DNA of 64,000 bases from Mesobacillus jeotgali (GCF_900166585.1 NZ_FVZC01000009.1:2305444-2369443), one strand, 5' to 3'. Shown: positions 45,262 through 57,010, counted from the first letter of the stretch. Translations and numbers: made by a program. Notes: generated from the letters alone by a model not told the origin.

Positions 45262-45366
45262 GTTTGCAGACAGGGACTGTCGAGCGTTCCGTTCCATACA
45301 TTTGGGAGTTCAAGGTTCCGGACAGTAAATACATGAGTGTAAGTAAGTTTAAACGCGAGCAAATAA

Positions 45367-45398
45367 CAAAACGCCAACAATTAGTGTTGGCGTTTTTA
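45367..45398. terminator. Bidirectional terminator between ytvI and fxsA
   Basis: AACGCCAAC and GTTGGCGTT form a perfect 9-bp stem, followed by TTTT on the plus strand and preceded by A-rich sequence for the convergent fxsA. Confidence 0.82.
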
Positions 45399-45400
45399 TC

Positions 45401-45787
45401 TTATCGTATAACTTTAATGGTCCCTTTATCCATCCAGTTACGGAACAGCTTCAGCATCAATGCTTTGAAAAACTTCCTTGTAGGTGGCGCCAGAAGTAAA
45501 ATCCCCATGATGTCGGTGATGAATCCAGGAGTCAAAAGCAGGACTCCTCCAACGAGAATGCTTATTCCATCCAGGATGACATCTCCTGGCATCATGCCTC
45601 GCCTTAATTGATCCTGTGTTCTTCTGATTGTTTCCAATCCCTGCTGTTTCGCAAGGTAAGCCCCGAGGAAACCTGTGAGGATTATAAGTGAAATCGTTGG
45701 CCAAATGCCGATTGTTTGCCCTGAAAGCAATAAGACAGAAATCTCAGCCGCTGGAATAATAATTAAAAACAGAAAAATGTATTTCAT
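45401..45787 (-). CDS. fxsA: FxsA family membrane protein
   Basis: Protein of 128 aa with three hydrophobic helices (residues 2-20, 27-43, 73-100) and the FxsA signature PAAEISVLLLSGQTIGIWPT followed by GAYLAKQQGLETIRR. In E. coli FxsA relieves phage T7 exclusion by F; in Bacillus (YtzA) its role is unknown. GAGGTGG precedes ATG 45787. It lies between ytvI and pyk, as in B. subtilis. Confidence 0.88.
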   Translation of the reverse strand: MKYIFLFLIIIPAAEISVLLLSGQTIGIWPTISLIILTGFLGAYLAKQQGLETIRRTQDQLRRGMMPGDVILDGISILVGGVLLLTPGFITDIMGILLLAPPTRKFFKALMLKLFRNWMDKGTIKVIR

Positions 45788-45920
45788 TTTCCACCTCAAT
45801 GTGTTGGAATAGCCTGTCTTTCTATTATACGTGCCGAGCTGATGAGAATACAATAATATGATTGCTATGATTCCCAAATATATGAACGAGGGTAAACATT
45901 AAGATTAATTGAGGTAGCTT

Positions 45921-46022
45921 CGGACATCTCCTCCAAGTTCAGCTGCTATTTTGTCTTAACATGGGTGACAACGGACATTTCCTTCAAAATCATCTCCCGG
46001 CTTTGTCCGAACCGGGGCCAAC
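45921..46022. repeat. Two 51-bp degenerate repeat units
   Basis: CGGACATCTCCTCCAA at 45921 and CGGACATTTCCTTCAA at 45972 begin two units 51 bp apart that also share TTTGTC near position 31 and GGG near 43. A further CGGACC at 46057 is out of phase. The block fills the spacer between fxsA and pyk. Confidence 0.55.
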
Positions 46023-46069
46023 TCATGAAGTCACATGATGAACCGCCTGCTTTTTTCGGACCCATAAAA

Positions 46070-46105
46070 ATAAAAGCGTGAAATCCTAAGATTCCACGCT
46101 AATTA
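46070..46105 (-). terminator. Intrinsic terminator after pyk
   Basis: AGCGTGGAATC and GATTTCACGCT pair around a 4-base loop and are followed on the minus strand by TTTTATTTTT. Confidence 0.85.
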
Positions 46106-46118
46106 TTAAGAAGCTTAT

Positions 46119-47879
46119 TTATAAAACGCTCGCATGTCCTTTGTAGATGACACCTCTTGCAGAGTCCACTGTGATTTCCTGGCCATCCGTGAACAGGTTC
46201 ATCGCATTTTCCACTCCTACGATGACCGGGATTCCAAGGTTCAATCCAACAACTGCTGCATGGCTTGTCAGACCGCCTTCTTCAGTGATTAATGCACTGC
46301 ATTTCTCAAGGGCAGGTACCATTTCACGGTCGGAGCCGATTGTTACAAGGATGCTGCCTGGCTTTACCTTACTGATTGCTTCTTGGGCATCTTTTGCTAA
46401 AACTACTCTTCCGTATGCAGATTTGCGGCCAATACCTTGTGCTTTTGCAAGGATATCTCCTACTACATGGATTTTCATCAAGTTAGTTGTGCCTGCTTCT
46501 CCAACTGGTACACCAGCAGTGATGACTACCAGGTCACCATGGGAAACATGACCGCTGTTGACACTTTCTTCGACTGCGCTGGCAAGCATTTCATCCGTCG
46601 TTTCTGCCTTTTCTCCAAGCTGTGGATACACTCCCCATACGAGGGCAAGTCGGCGGACCACATGATCATTAGAAGTAACCGCAATGATCGGTGCTTTTGG
46701 ACGGTACTTTGAAATCATACGTGCAGTATGTCCACTTTCAGTTGGTGTGATGATGGCATTAACTTCAAGGTTTAGCGCTGTGTGTGCAACCGATTGTCCG
46801 ATTGCATCCGTGATATTGTGGTCTGTCTCTTTACTGCGGAATGACAGTAATTCTTTATGATTAAGCGCCTGCTCTGCACGAGATGCGATGTTATGCATTG
46901 TCTGCACAGCTTCAACAGGGTAGTGTCCCGCTGCTGTTTCACCTGAAAGCATGATAGCGTCAGTTCCATCAAATATCGCATTCGCAACGTCACTAGCCTC
47001 TGCACGAGTTGGACGAGGGTTGCGCTGCATAGAATCGAGCATTTGAGTAGCTGTGATGACTGGCTTTCCGAGTGTATTGCACTTTTTGATCAAATCTTTT
47101 TGCACAAGTGGCACTTCTTCGGCTGGGATTTCTACACCAAGATCTCCACGGGCAACCATCAGTCCATCTGAAACCTCAAGGATTTCGTTGATGTTGTCAA
47201 CGCCTTCCTGATTTTCAATCTTAGGAATGATCTGGATGTGGGAACCGTTATTTTCTTCTAAAAGCTGACGGATTTCCAAAACATCCGTTGCGCGCCGCAC
47301 AAAAGAAGCTGCGATGAAATCTACGCCTTGTTCGATCCCGAAAAGGATATCTTTTGCATCCTTTTCCGTGATTCCCGGAAGATTAACGGAAACACCAGGA
47401 ACGTTAACGCCTTTTTTATTTTTAAGCGTACCCGTGTTAAGGACTTTGGTCTTGATTTCATTATTTTCTTTATCGATGCTGATTACTTCAAGCCCGATTA
47501 AACCGTCATCAAGCAGAATTTTCGCACCGGGATGGACATCATCAATAAGCTGGTCATAAGTAACAGAGAATTTCTCGGCTGTACCCAGAACTTCTTTCAT
47601 GGATACAATACATTCCTGGCCTGTCACAAGCTCGATTGCGCCATTTTCCATATCATTTGTGCGGATTTCAGGGCCTTTCGTATCAAGAAGGATACCAACC
47701 TTCTTCCCTGTTTTCTCTGCAGCTTCTCTGATATTCTTGATACGGGCAGCATGTTCTTCATGATTCCCGTGGGAGAAATTCAAGCGGGATACATTCATTC
47801 CTGACTCAATCAGCTGGGTTAATTTTTCTACACTTTCACTTGCGGGACCAATCGTACAAACAATTTTCGTTTTGCGCAT
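46119..47879 (-). CDS. pyk: Pyruvate kinase with extra C-terminal domain
   Basis: Converts PEP and ADP to pyruvate and ATP. The 586-aa product has the Bacillus-type layout: catalytic barrel ([42 protein letters not shown]), regulatory C domain to about residue 470, and an extra domain of about 110 residues related to the phosphohistidine region of PEP-utilising enzymes, with [26 protein letters not shown] 47879 has AGGAGG upstream; TTG 47888 is unlikely. It is co-transcribed with pfkA, 32 bp downstream of it. Confidence 0.97.
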   Translation of the reverse strand: MRKTKIVCTIGPASESVEKLTQLIESGMNVSRLNFSHGNHEEHAARIKNIREAAEKTGKKVGILLDTKGPEIRTNDMENGAIELVTGQECIVSMKEVLGTAEKFSVTYDQLIDDVHPGAKILLDDGLIGLEVISIDKENNEIKTKVLNTGTLKNKKGVNVPGVSVNLPGITEKDAKDILFGIEQGVDFIAASFVRRATDVLEIRQLLEENNGSHIQIIPKIENQEGVDNINEILEVSDGLMVARGDLGVEIPAEEVPLVQKDLIKKCNTLGKPVITATQMLDSMQRNPRPTRAEASDVANAIFDGTDAIMLSGETAAGHYPVEAVQTMHNIASRAEQALNHKELLSFRSKETDHNITDAIGQSVAHTALNLEVNAIITPTESGHTARMISKYRPKAPIIAVTSNDHVVRRLALVWGVYPQLGEKAETTDEMLASAVEESVNSGHVSHGDLVVITAGVPVGEAGTTNLMKIHVVGDILAKAQGIGRKSAYGRVVLAKDAQEAISKVKPGSILVTIGSDREMVPALEKCSALITEEGGLTSHAAVVGLNLGIPVIVGVENAMNLFTDGQEITVDSARGVIYKGHASVL

Positions 47880-47911
47880 AGATTGCAACCTCCTGGTTTA
47901 CTGTAAAGAAA

Positions 47912-49302
<1,391 letters not shown>

Positions 49303-49331
49303 ATAAAACGTGCATTTATGCACGTTTTATT
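49303..49331 (-). terminator. Intrinsic terminator at the accA stop
   Basis: AAAACGTGCA and TGCACGTTTT form a perfect 10-bp stem followed by ATTTTTTAC on the minus strand; it overlaps the end of accA. Confidence 0.88.
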
Positions 49332-50304
49332 TTACCCCGATAAATTCAGTTGGAAACGAGAACTCCCCAATTCGTTTATATTTCTCATAGCGCTGGCTTA
49401 GTAATGTATCTTCATCTAAAACCAGCAGCTCTGACATCGAGTCTTTTAATATTTTATCCATATACTTTGCTTGCTGCTTCAAATCTTTATGTGCTCCGCC
49501 TTTTACTTCAGGAATGATTTCATCAATGATTCCAAGCCCTTTAAGATCAGGAGCTGTAATTTTCATGGTTTCTGCCGCTTTTTTAGCTAAAGAAGAATCT
49601 TTCCAAAGGATGGCCGCTGCTCCTTCTGGAGATATAACCGAGTATGTGGAGTTCTCCAGCATGTGAATGTAATTGCCCACTCCTAGTGCAAGAGCTCCGC
49701 CACTTCCGCCTTCCCCGATGACAACACAGATGACCGGAACCTTCAAGCCAGCCATTTCGAACAGATTTCGTGCGATTGCTTCACTTTGTCCCCGTTCTTC
49801 AGCCGCTTTCCCTGGATAAGCACCCTTTGTATCTATAAAACAAATAATCGGCCTTCTGAATTTTTCAGCCTGCTTCATTAGACGCAAAGCTTTGCGGTAA
49901 CCCTCCGGATGAGGCATACCAAAGTTCCTCCGGATATTTTCCTTCGTATCTTTGCCGCGCTGGTGGCCAATAACTGTAACTGGATAGCCATGGAACTTTG
50001 CAATACCGCCAACAATCGCTTCATCATCTCCAAAAGTCCTGTCGCCATGGCATTCGAAGAAGTCAGTAAACAGCAAAGAGATATATTCAAGCGTCGTTGG
50101 ACGATTTGGGTGCCGGGCAATCTGTACCCGATCCCATGGTTTCATGTTCTCATAAATTTCAGTTTCAAGCTTTTGCAATCTTGCTTCAAGCTTATCTATT
50201 TCAGAGCTAAGATCAACATCGGTATTCTTGGTGAATTCCTTCAGCTCACTTATTTTTTTCCTTAATTCTAATACTGGTTTCTCGAATTCTAGTTCTCCTG
50301 CCAT
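49327..50304 (-). CDS. accA: Acetyl-CoA carboxylase carboxyltransferase subunit alpha
   Basis: With AccD, transfers the carboxyl group from biotin to acetyl-CoA to form malonyl-CoA. The 325 aa match B. subtilis AccA. Crotonase-like features include [26 protein letters not shown] near residue 155 and [17 protein letters not shown] near 193, where Gly-Gly pairs form the oxyanion hole. ATG 50304 lies inside the end of accD (16-bp overlap), which implies translational coupling and equal dosage of the two subunits. Confidence 0.97.
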   Translation of the reverse strand: MAGELEFEKPVLELRKKISELKEFTKNTDVDLSSEIDKLEARLQKLETEIYENMKPWDRVQIARHPNRPTTLEYISLLFTDFFECHGDRTFGDDEAIVGGIAKFHGYPVTVIGHQRGKDTKENIRRNFGMPHPEGYRKALRLMKQAEKFRRPIICFIDTKGAYPGKAAEERGQSEAIARNLFEMAGLKVPVICVVIGEGGSGGALALGVGNYIHMLENSTYSVISPEGAAAILWKDSSLAKKAAETMKITAPDLKGLGIIDEIIPEVKGGAHKDLKQQAKYMDKILKDSMSELLVLDEDTLLSQRYEKYKRIGEFSFPTEFIGVK

Positions 50305-51167
50305 TCGAACGTCCCTCCTGGCTGATGGATTTCAAGTATTCCCGCAATTTTTTCCTTCAAATCGACTCTCGAGATTACCGCATCAAGCTGTCCATGCTTC
50401 AGCAAAAACTCCGCTGTCTGGAAGTCTTCAGGCAATTCCTCTCGAATAGTCTGTTCGATGATCCTGCGGCCCGCGAAGCCAATTAATGCCCCAGGTTCTG
50501 CCAGATTGTAGTCCCCTAGACTGGCAAAACTTGCAGAAACTCCCCCGGTTGTAGGGTGGGTCATGATGGAGATGATCAGCCCTCCATTATCGCTGAATCT
50601 TTTCAGTGCGACACTTGTTTTTGCCATTTGCATGAGACTCAGGACACCTTCCTGCATCCTCGCCCCGCCTGAGGCAGTAAAAATAATGAATGGAATGGAC
50701 AGTTCATCGGCTTTCTCTATCGCTCTTGTAATCTTCTCGCCTACAACAGATCCCATGCTTCCCATCCTGAAGGTCGCATCCATGATCGCTATGGCAACAT
50801 CATATCCGTTCACAGAACCTATGCCGGTAACTACCGCCTCGTTCAAATCCGTTTTTTCCCGGTCCTTTTCCAGCTTTTCCTCGTATCCAGGAAAGCCGAG
50901 CGGATTGCCTGATACCATTTCGCGGTCCAATTCGCGGAAACTTCCTATGTCAAGGAAGCTTTTAATCCGCTCATCTGAATTCATTTGATGATGGTAACCA
51001 CACTGGATACAAACCTTGCAGTTTTTATTCAGTTCTTTCGTATACATGATTTTTTTGCAGTTCGGACATTTAGTCATGATTCCTTCAGGAACATCCTGCT
51101 TTGCTGCTTCAGAAGGAATTGTCGCGTACTTCTTCTTTTTCGTTTTAGTAAAAAGCTCCTTAAGCAA
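50289..51167 (-). CDS. accD: Acetyl-CoA carboxylase carboxyltransferase subunit beta
   Basis: Beta subunit of 292 aa. A four-cysteine zinc ribbon near the N-terminus (CPNCKKIM and [10 protein letters not shown], residues 35-57) precedes the carboxyltransferase domain with [34 protein letters not shown] and [17 protein letters not shown]. The start is TTG 51167 (LLKELFTK without an ATG nearby), supported by GGAGGGGG eight bases upstream and by the family N-terminus; the frame continues to 51221. A FadR-type palindrome lies 113 bp upstream of this start. Confidence 0.96.
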   Translation of the reverse strand: MLKELFTKTKKKKYATIPSEAAKQDVPEGIMTKCPNCKKIMYTKELNKNCKVCIQCGYHHQMNSDERIKSFLDIGSFRELDREMVSGNPLGFPGYEEKLEKDREKTDLNEAVVTGIGSVNGYDVAIAIMDATFRMGSMGSVVGEKITRAIEKADELSIPFIIFTASGGARMQEGVLSLMQMAKTSVALKRFSDNGGLIISIMTHPTTGGVSASFASLGDYNLAEPGALIGFAGRRIIEQTIREELPEDFQTAEFLLKHGQLDAVISRVDLKEKIAGILEIHQPGGTFEWQEN

Positions 51168-51279
51168 TGTATAACCCCCTCCGAATAATACTGGTTGTTT
51201 TGTAATATCCTTATTTTGCAAGGCTGGATTCTCACTGATTATGGCAGTGACAAAAAGATCATTAGTAATAAAGCACTAG

Positions 51280-51292
51280 GTGGTCAGACCAC
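51280..51292. promoter_or_regulatory. FadR-type operator upstream of accDA
   Basis: GTGGTCAGACCAC is a perfect 13-bp palindrome around TGGTCNGACCA, the core bound by FadR-subfamily GntR regulators. It lies between the regulator gene and accD and recurs upstream of the malic enzyme. Confidence 0.7.
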
Positions 51293-51387
51293 TACATCAA
51301 AAAAGAAAGAGAGGCTTCGATCCAGGCATCATAAGCATGTCCACAAGTATATAACATCAAATTTTCGAAAGATGTTACTTCATGTCG

Positions 51388-52035
51388 TTACTCGTCCGAC
51401 AATTTCCGCAGCATGCGATACCTTTTCAGGATCAGTCCCCCACTTTTTGTTGTAAGCGAGTCCACCAGCAGATGATAATCTTCTTTTGGAGCCGGAATTA
51501 CTTTCAGATTAAGTGCTTTGTAGTAATCATTCAGTATATACCAAATTCGATAAAATAAATGATTGTCAGCAAGGTCTGCAATTCTTCGGAAAAACTCCTC
51601 ATCCTCAAAATTATGGTCATCTATCCAGACCTTTAACCTTCTGATTTCATCTTCATTAATCTTTTCAGCTGCCAGATAGAGACAATCAGCCTCGATCATA
51701 TTTTTCGTTTCTACTACATCATCTTTGGCTTTTTCATCCTGCAGGATAAAGGTGCTTAATAACTGGACTAGCTGGTTGCCGCGAAAGTCCCTGATAAAGG
51801 TCCCTTCTCCCCTTCTCGTCTCTATCAGCCCAAGAAGCTCTAAGGCCCGCAACGCCTCGCGAACCGAAGAGCGCCCAGCAATCAGGCGCTCCGAAAGTTC
51901 ACGTTCCGAGGGAATTTTATCTCCTGGCTTCAAGCCGTCTTTATTAATCATTTCCCTTAGCTGCCTGACGATTTCCACATACACTTTTGTGCTTTTTTCA
52001 GGCTGTGCCACTAAGAGATCACTCACCTTTTCCAA
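51388..52035 (-). CDS. GntR family regulator, FadR subfamily
   Basis: One-component regulator of up to 215 aa. The N-terminal winged helix (about residues 18-85) reads LKPGDKIPSERELSERLIAGRSSVREALRALELLGLIETRRGEGTFI, the classic GntR pattern. The C-terminal all-helical FCD-type domain (about 95-210) would bind a small ligand. The longest form starts at TTG 52035 and overlaps the malic enzyme gene by 17 bp; GTG 52011, with AGGTGA upstream, gives 207 aa and may be the true start. Palindromes before the malic enzyme gene and accD suggest its targets. The ligand is unknown. Confidence 0.85.
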   Translation of the reverse strand: MEKVSDLLVAQPEKSTKVYVEIVRQLREMINKDGLKPGDKIPSERELSERLIAGRSSVREALRALELLGLIETRRGEGTFIRDFRGNQLVQLLSTFILQDEKAKDDVVETKNMIEADCLYLAAEKINEDEIRRLKVWIDDHNFEDEEFFRRIADLADNHLFYRIWYILNDYYKALNLKVIPAPKEDYHLLVDSLTTKSGGLILKRYRMLRKLSDE

Positions 52036-53257
52036 TTAATGCAAGAGTTTCAGTACGCTCCCTGACTTCGTTCGGATCCACCTTGATGCGTGCAACTCCG
52101 GTTTCCATCGCCGCATTAGCAACAGCCGCTGCAACTGCAGGTGCCACCCGAGGATCGAATGGGCCCGGGATTACATAATCGGCTGAAAGCTCTGTTTCCT
52201 CAATCAGGCCGGCAATAGCCTCAACTGCAGCCACTTTCATCTTTTCGTTGATATGGGTAGCTCTGGCATCCAGGGCTCCACGGAAGATTCCCGGGAAAGC
52301 GAGAACATTATTCACCTGGTTAGGGAAATCCGAACGTCCAGTACCAATAACGGCCGCGCCTGCAGCCTTCGCTTCCTCTGGCATGATTTCCGGCACCGGA
52401 TTTGCCATCGCAAAAATGATAGGGTCAGTATTCATTGACTGTACCATTTCTGAAGTCAAAGCTCCGGCAACAGAAACGCCGATGAACACATCAGCACCTT
52501 TAATTGCATCAGTAAGCGAACCTTTAACGTTGTCGCGGTTTGTAAATTTCGCTACTTCATCCTTGATTGCATTCATGCCGTTAGGGCGTCCTTCATAGAT
52601 AGCACCCTTTGTATCACACATGATGATGTCTCGCACACCATACGAATATAGAAGCTTGATGATGGCAATTCCCGCAGCTCCTGCTCCGTTTGCGACCACT
52701 TTTATCTCATTCATTTTCTTGCCTACTATTTTCAGCGCATTCACAAGTCCTGCAACAGTCACAATGGCTGTTCCATGCTGGTCATCGTGAAAGACAGGAA
52801 TATTCGTTTCTTTTTTCAGCCGCTCTTCAATTGCAAAGCAGTTTGGCGCAGCAATATCCTCAAGGTTGACACCGCCGAAGGTCGGCTCAAGAAGCTTTAC
52901 GGTCTCAACGATTTTATCTACATCTGTTGTGTTCAAACAGATTGGAAATGCATCTACACCTGCGAAACTCTTAAAAAGAACAGCCTTCCCTTCCATTACA
53001 GGAAGAGCGGCTTCAGGACCGATATTTCCAAGGCCAAGGACGGCAGTGCCATCGGATACAACGGCCACCATATTGCCCTTCATTGTATAATCAAAAACAG
53101 TTTCAGGCTTATCATATATTTCCTTGCAAGGCTCCGCGACACCTGGAGAATAGGCAAGGCTTAAATCTCTGGCATTCCTTACAGGCACTTTCGACTTAGA
53201 CTCTAATTTCCCTTTATTCACACGGTGCATGTGCAAAGCTTCTTCACGTAAAGTCAA
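52019..53257 (-). CDS. ytsJ: NAD(P)-dependent malic enzyme
   Basis: Oxidatively decarboxylates malate to pyruvate, usually yielding NADPH in the YtsJ type. The 412-aa single-domain protein lacks a phosphotransacetylase tail. Malic-domain motifs are LSLAYSPGVAEPCKEI near residue 32, a metal site in PVFHDDQHGTAIVTVAGL near 155, and the nucleotide fold VVANGAGAAGIAIIKLL near 188. The start is ATG 53257. It sits between dnaE and accDA, as ytsJ does in B. subtilis, and shares a transcript with the FadR-type regulator. Confidence 0.93.
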   Translation of the reverse strand: MTLREEALHMHRVNKGKLESKSKVPVRNARDLSLAYSPGVAEPCKEIYDKPETVFDYTMKGNMVAVVSDGTAVLGLGNIGPEAALPVMEGKAVLFKSFAGVDAFPICLNTTDVDKIVETVKLLEPTFGGVNLEDIAAPNCFAIEERLKKETNIPVFHDDQHGTAIVTVAGLVNALKIVGKKMNEIKVVANGAGAAGIAIIKLLYSYGVRDIIMCDTKGAIYEGRPNGMNAIKDEVAKFTNRDNVKGSLTDAIKGADVFIGVSVAGALTSEMVQSMNTDPIIFAMANPVPEIMPEEAKAAGAAVIGTGRSDFPNQVNNVLAFPGIFRGALDARATHINEKMKVAAVEAIAGLIEETELSADYVIPGPFDPRVAPAVAAAVANAAMETGVARIKVDPNEVRERTETLALIGKGE

Positions 53258-53418
53258 CTCAGGTCCACTCCTTAGTTATGGGCTCTCTCCATCAATTTAA
53301 TTGCCTCTAGTCTATCTGCAATCTGGATTTAGCAGTTTCGTTTCGATGAAAAATGCAAGAGATCAGCGACACAATAATAGGCGAACTGACTGGTTAACAA
53401 ATAAATCTGCCTATTCCA

Positions 53419-53474
53419 GTGGTCTGACCACACATATCCTTTTTCCAATATAACACATCTATTATACTTGTAAA
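53419..53474 (-). promoter_or_regulatory. Promoter and FadR-type operator of the malic enzyme operon
   Basis: TTTACA (53469-53474) and TATATT (53447-53452) are 16 bp apart on the minus strand. The perfect palindrome GTGGTCTGACCAC (53419-53431) then lies about 9-21 bases past the predicted start, a position suited to repression. It matches the accDA palindrome except for the central base. Confidence 0.68.
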
Positions 53475-53477
53475 GAA

Positions 53478-56400
53478 CTAATTTTTCAGGACAACATTGT
53501 TGTCACCTAATACCTTCTTTAATTCTGCAACAGTTCCCAGCTCTGTGTTCACATTGAACTCATTAGGTAACAGTATTGATTTCTCCGTCTCTTCGTTATA
53601 CACAATAACCGGTATAGCACCATGATGTTTTTTTAATAAAGCTTTAAGCTTGTCCATCTTGCCTGTGCTGTCCCCTCCACGGGTGATTCGTAAATATAAT
53701 ACAGGCTTTTTCTGCTGCGCCTTATCCGCTTCCTTTTCAAGGTCAAGCACCTGCTGGACGATAAACTGGCTTTTGCCGTCCCGCTCATCGAATTTCCCTT
53801 CCAGCAGTGCCATTTTCCCCTGTCCCAGCACATTTCCATACTGCTTATAAACTGACGGGAAGACAACAGCTTCTGTTTCGCCGCTCGCGTCACTGAGAGT
53901 CAGGAAGGCCATCGCCTCACCTTTTTTTGTGCGGATTTTTTTCTGATCAGTAATATAGACACCAAGCCTTATTTTGCTGCCTGGGGACTTTGAGGCTATC
54001 TTTTTAACATCCGCAGCGAGGAACTCCTTCTCATAAATAGAAACAGGGTGCTTTGATAAATAGACTCCCAGGATCTCTTTTTCAAGACTCAGTTTGTCTT
54101 CGATCCTCATTGGGTCAACTTCTATATACTTCGGCTTCAAGGAAAATTCAGCTTCAGCGAACATATCGATTTGTCCTGTGTCATCCGGGGCAACGAGCTG
54201 AGCATGTTCAATTGCCACGTCAATCGTCGCCAAAAGGACGGCCCGGTCCTGCCCGAATTCATCGAATGCGCCAGAATAAATCAGTGCTTCAAGCACTTTC
54301 CTGGAGGCTGCCTTTTGCGGAACCCGGATACAAAAATCGAATATATCTTTAAACGGTTCAATCCTTCTCGCCTGGAAAATCTCCCTTAGTGATGCAATCC
54401 CTACACCTTTAATTCCTGCCAGGCTATATCGGACGGCATCTCCCTCGGGCTGGAAGCTGAAAGCGCTTCTGTTGATTGATGGAGGCAGAAGCTTGATTTC
54501 CATCTGCTGCAGTTCTCTGGCATATTGAGCGATTTTTGCATCATTGCCTATGGCAGAAGTCAGCAGTGCAGCCATGAAATATAAAGGGTAATGTGCTTTG
54601 AGATAGGCGAGCTGATAGGCGATCATACTGTAAGCTACAGCATGGCTGCGGTTAAATCCGTAATTCGCGAAACTGACGATCAAATCATAGATAAGATTCG
54701 CTGTTTGTGTATCATAACCTTTTCTCAATGCTCCATTTACAAAATGTTCACGTTCCTGTGAAAGGACCTCTTTCTTTTTCTTTGAAACTGCCCTTCGCAA
54801 CAAATCGGCTTCCCCAAGAGAGAAACCTGCCATCTTTGAGGCAATCTGCATGATTTGCTCCTGATAGACAATTACTCCATATGTATCCTTCAGTATCGGC
54901 TCGAGGTCTTTATGGTAAAAATCAATCGGTTGCCTTCCGTGCTTGCGGTCAATGAACAGCGGAATATTTTCCATCGGACCAGGGCGGTAAAGTGCATTGA
55001 CAGCGACGATATCTTCGAACCGTGTTGGTTCCAGTCTTGTCAGTACCTTCCTCATGCCTTCAGACTCAAGTTGAAAGATTCCGGTTGTCTCTCCTCTGCC
55101 AAGCAATTCAAAAGTTTGCTTATCTTCGGCGGGAATATCACGTACATGCAGCTTTTTCCCAGTTTTATGCTGGATAGAATGCAGGATGGAATCAATTAAA
55201 GTCAGATTTCTGAGTCCAAGGAAGTCCATCTTCAATAGACCTATTTCTTCGAGATGATCCATTGAATATTGAGTGAGGAATACCCTCGACTGTCCGGATT
55301 GGATTGGCACCACATTAGTGAGCGGCTGTTCACTGATGACGACACCCGCGGCGTGAGTGGATGTATGACGCGGCAAACCCTCAAGCTTTATCGCCGTTTC
55401 AAGGATTCTCTTATTTTTTGATGACTCCTCAATAAACTCCCTGAGCCCGGAGGATTCCCTGATCGCATCCTTCAGCGTGATTCCCAGCTTTGAGGGAACA
55501 AGCCTGGATAGTCGATCCAGTTCCTTTGTGTTCAGACCGAAAACGCGGCCCACGTCCCTGACCGCTGCCTTGGCAGCAAGTGTTCCAAAGGTCGCGATCT
55601 GCGCGACATGAAGCTCCCCATATTTTGAAGCGACATATTCTATGACCTCATCCCGCCTATTGTCAGGAAAGTCGATATCGATGTCGGGCATTGAAATCCT
55701 TTCTGGATTCAAAAACCTTTCGAAGAGCAGGTCATGTTCAATAGGGTCAGCATCAGTAATGAACAGCGCATAGGATACAATCGACCCTGCAGCGGAACCA
55801 CGTCCAGGCCCGATAAGGATTCCTTTCTCTCTCGAATATTTGATGAAATCCCATACAATCAGGAAGTAATCGCTAAAGTTCATTTTTTTAATGATCGTTA
55901 GTTCATACTGAAGTCTTTCAACATGCTGCCGGGATGGATTTCCGTAACGTTTTTCCAGCCCCAAGAAACAAAGTTCTTCAAGCATCGCATCGGCGTTTTT
56001 TCCCGGCTCGACAGGAAACTTGGGCAAATGCCTTGTTCCAAAATCAAGCATTACATTGCAATCTTCCGCTATTTTCAGCGTGTTTTCCAAAGCTTCAGGA
56101 TACTCCTGGAACAGATCGCACATTTCTTTTGCCGGTTTCAGATAAAACTCGTTGCTGCCAAGTCTTTTACGTTCATCATCCTGAAGCTTCTCGCCATTCT
56201 TTATCGCCAGAAGGCATTCCTGGGCAAAGGAATCTTCTTTTTCCAAATAATGTACCTGGTTGGAAGCTGCCAATGGAGTGTTTGTCTCTAATCCAACCCT
56301 GGCTAGCTGTTCAACAAGTTCCCTTTGTCCTGGAAGACCATGATCCTGTATGGCCAGGTAAAAGTCATCCTTACCAAAAATTTGTTTATATAAATCAATC

Positions 56401-56840
56401 GTCTTTAACGCTTTCTCTCTTTCTCCATTTGAAAGATAATATTCTATCTCACCCGTAGTGCCAGGTGTCATCGCAAATAGGCCAGATGCATAATGCTTCA
56501 GCCACTTAACGGGAATTCCTTCAGGTGATTTTGTCTGTACTGCGCTTGAGATTTTAATCAGGTTCTGAAATCCCTCATTGTTTTTCGCCAGGAGCACGAG
56601 CGGGAAGGATTCATTTTCCAAAGAGGTACTGACAACATCAACAGTCAGGCCCAAAAGAGGCTTGATTGAATTCCTCAAGCATTCTTTATAAAATGCAACC
56701 GTTCCGTACATTACATTGTGATCCGTCAGTGCGAGTGCGGAAAACCCTTTTGCCCTTGCATCACGGACAAGCTGCTCGACGGTGGCGGTACTAGTGAGCA
56801 GGCTGAATGCACTATAGACATGAAGGTGAATAAATGGCAT
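53478..56840 (-). CDS. dnaE: DNA polymerase III alpha subunit DnaE
   Basis: Second replicative polymerase of Firmicutes, which extends primers before PolC takes over. The product is 1120 aa (B. subtilis DnaE is 1115). The N-terminal PHP domain starts FIHLHVYSAFSLL. The palm has PDIDIDFPDNRRDEVIEYV near residue 395 with catalytic aspartates and GRGSAAGSIVSYALFITDADP near 350. Tandem helix-hairpin-helix motifs (GIKGVGIASLREI) and an OB domain (IRTKKGEAMAFLTLSDASGETEAVVFP near 975) follow. ATG 56840 is preferred over 56870. It is divergent from ytrH. Confidence 0.97.
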   Translation of the reverse strand: MPFIHLHVYSAFSLLTSTATVEQLVRDARAKGFSALALTDHNVMYGTVAFYKECLRNSIKPLLGLTVDVVSTSLENESFPLVLLAKNNEGFQNLIKISSAVQTKSPEGIPVKWLKHYASGLFAMTPGTTGEIEYYLSNGEREKALKTIDLYKQIFGKDDFYLAIQDHGLPGQRELVEQLARVGLETNTPLAASNQVHYLEKEDSFAQECLLAIKNGEKLQDDERKRLGSNEFYLKPAKEMCDLFQEYPEALENTLKIAEDCNVMLDFGTRHLPKFPVEPGKNADAMLEELCFLGLEKRYGNPSRQHVERLQYELTIIKKMNFSDYFLIVWDFIKYSREKGILIGPGRGSAAGSIVSYALFITDADPIEHDLLFERFLNPERISMPDIDIDFPDNRRDEVIEYVASKYGELHVAQIATFGTLAAKAAVRDVGRVFGLNTKELDRLSRLVPSKLGITLKDAIRESSGLREFIEESSKNKRILETAIKLEGLPRHTSTHAAGVVISEQPLTNVVPIQSGQSRVFLTQYSMDHLEEIGLLKMDFLGLRNLTLIDSILHSIQHKTGKKLHVRDIPAEDKQTFELLGRGETTGIFQLESEGMRKVLTRLEPTRFEDIVAVNALYRPGPMENIPLFIDRKHGRQPIDFYHKDLEPILKDTYGVIVYQEQIMQIASKMAGFSLGEADLLRRAVSKKKKEVLSQEREHFVNGALRKGYDTQTANLIYDLIVSFANYGFNRSHAVAYSMIAYQLAYLKAHYPLYFMAALLTSAIGNDAKIAQYARELQQMEIKLLPPSINRSAFSFQPEGDAVRYSLAGIKGVGIASLREIFQARRIEPFKDIFDFCIRVPQKAASRKVLEALIYSGAFDEFGQDRAVLLATIDVAIEHAQLVAPDDTGQIDMFAEAEFSLKPKYIEVDPMRIEDKLSLEKEILGVYLSKHPVSIYEKEFLAADVKKIASKSPGSKIRLGVYITDQKKIRTKKGEAMAFLTLSDASGETEAVVFPSVYKQYGNVLGQGKMALLEGKFDERDGKSQFIVQQVLDLEKEADKAQQKKPVLYLRITRGGDSTGKMDKLKALLKKHHGAIPVIVYNEETEKSILLPNEFNVNTELGTVAELKKVLGDNNVVLKN

Positions 56841-56937
56841 TTCTCTCACACCCTTTAAAGGTAGGTTCATCTTCTTTCATTATAGGCTTTTTAGTAAAAA
56901 AAAGAAAATATGTTCTCATTTGTTTGCGTAAGTTTAA

Positions 56938-56966
56938 ACATATTGATGGCGGTTTGTCCATATGAT
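56938..56966 (+). promoter_or_regulatory. SigE-type promoter of ytrHI
   Basis: ACATATT (56938-56944) and CATATGAT (56959-56966) are 14 bp apart. They match the mother-cell SigE pattern KMATATT-14-CATACAMT except at the first -35 base and two -10 positions. ytrH and ytrI are SigE-dependent in B. subtilis. Confidence 0.6.
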
Positions 56967-57010
56967 GAATTACAAGGAAAAAATCGACTTTTTACAAAAG
57001 GGTGTTTATC

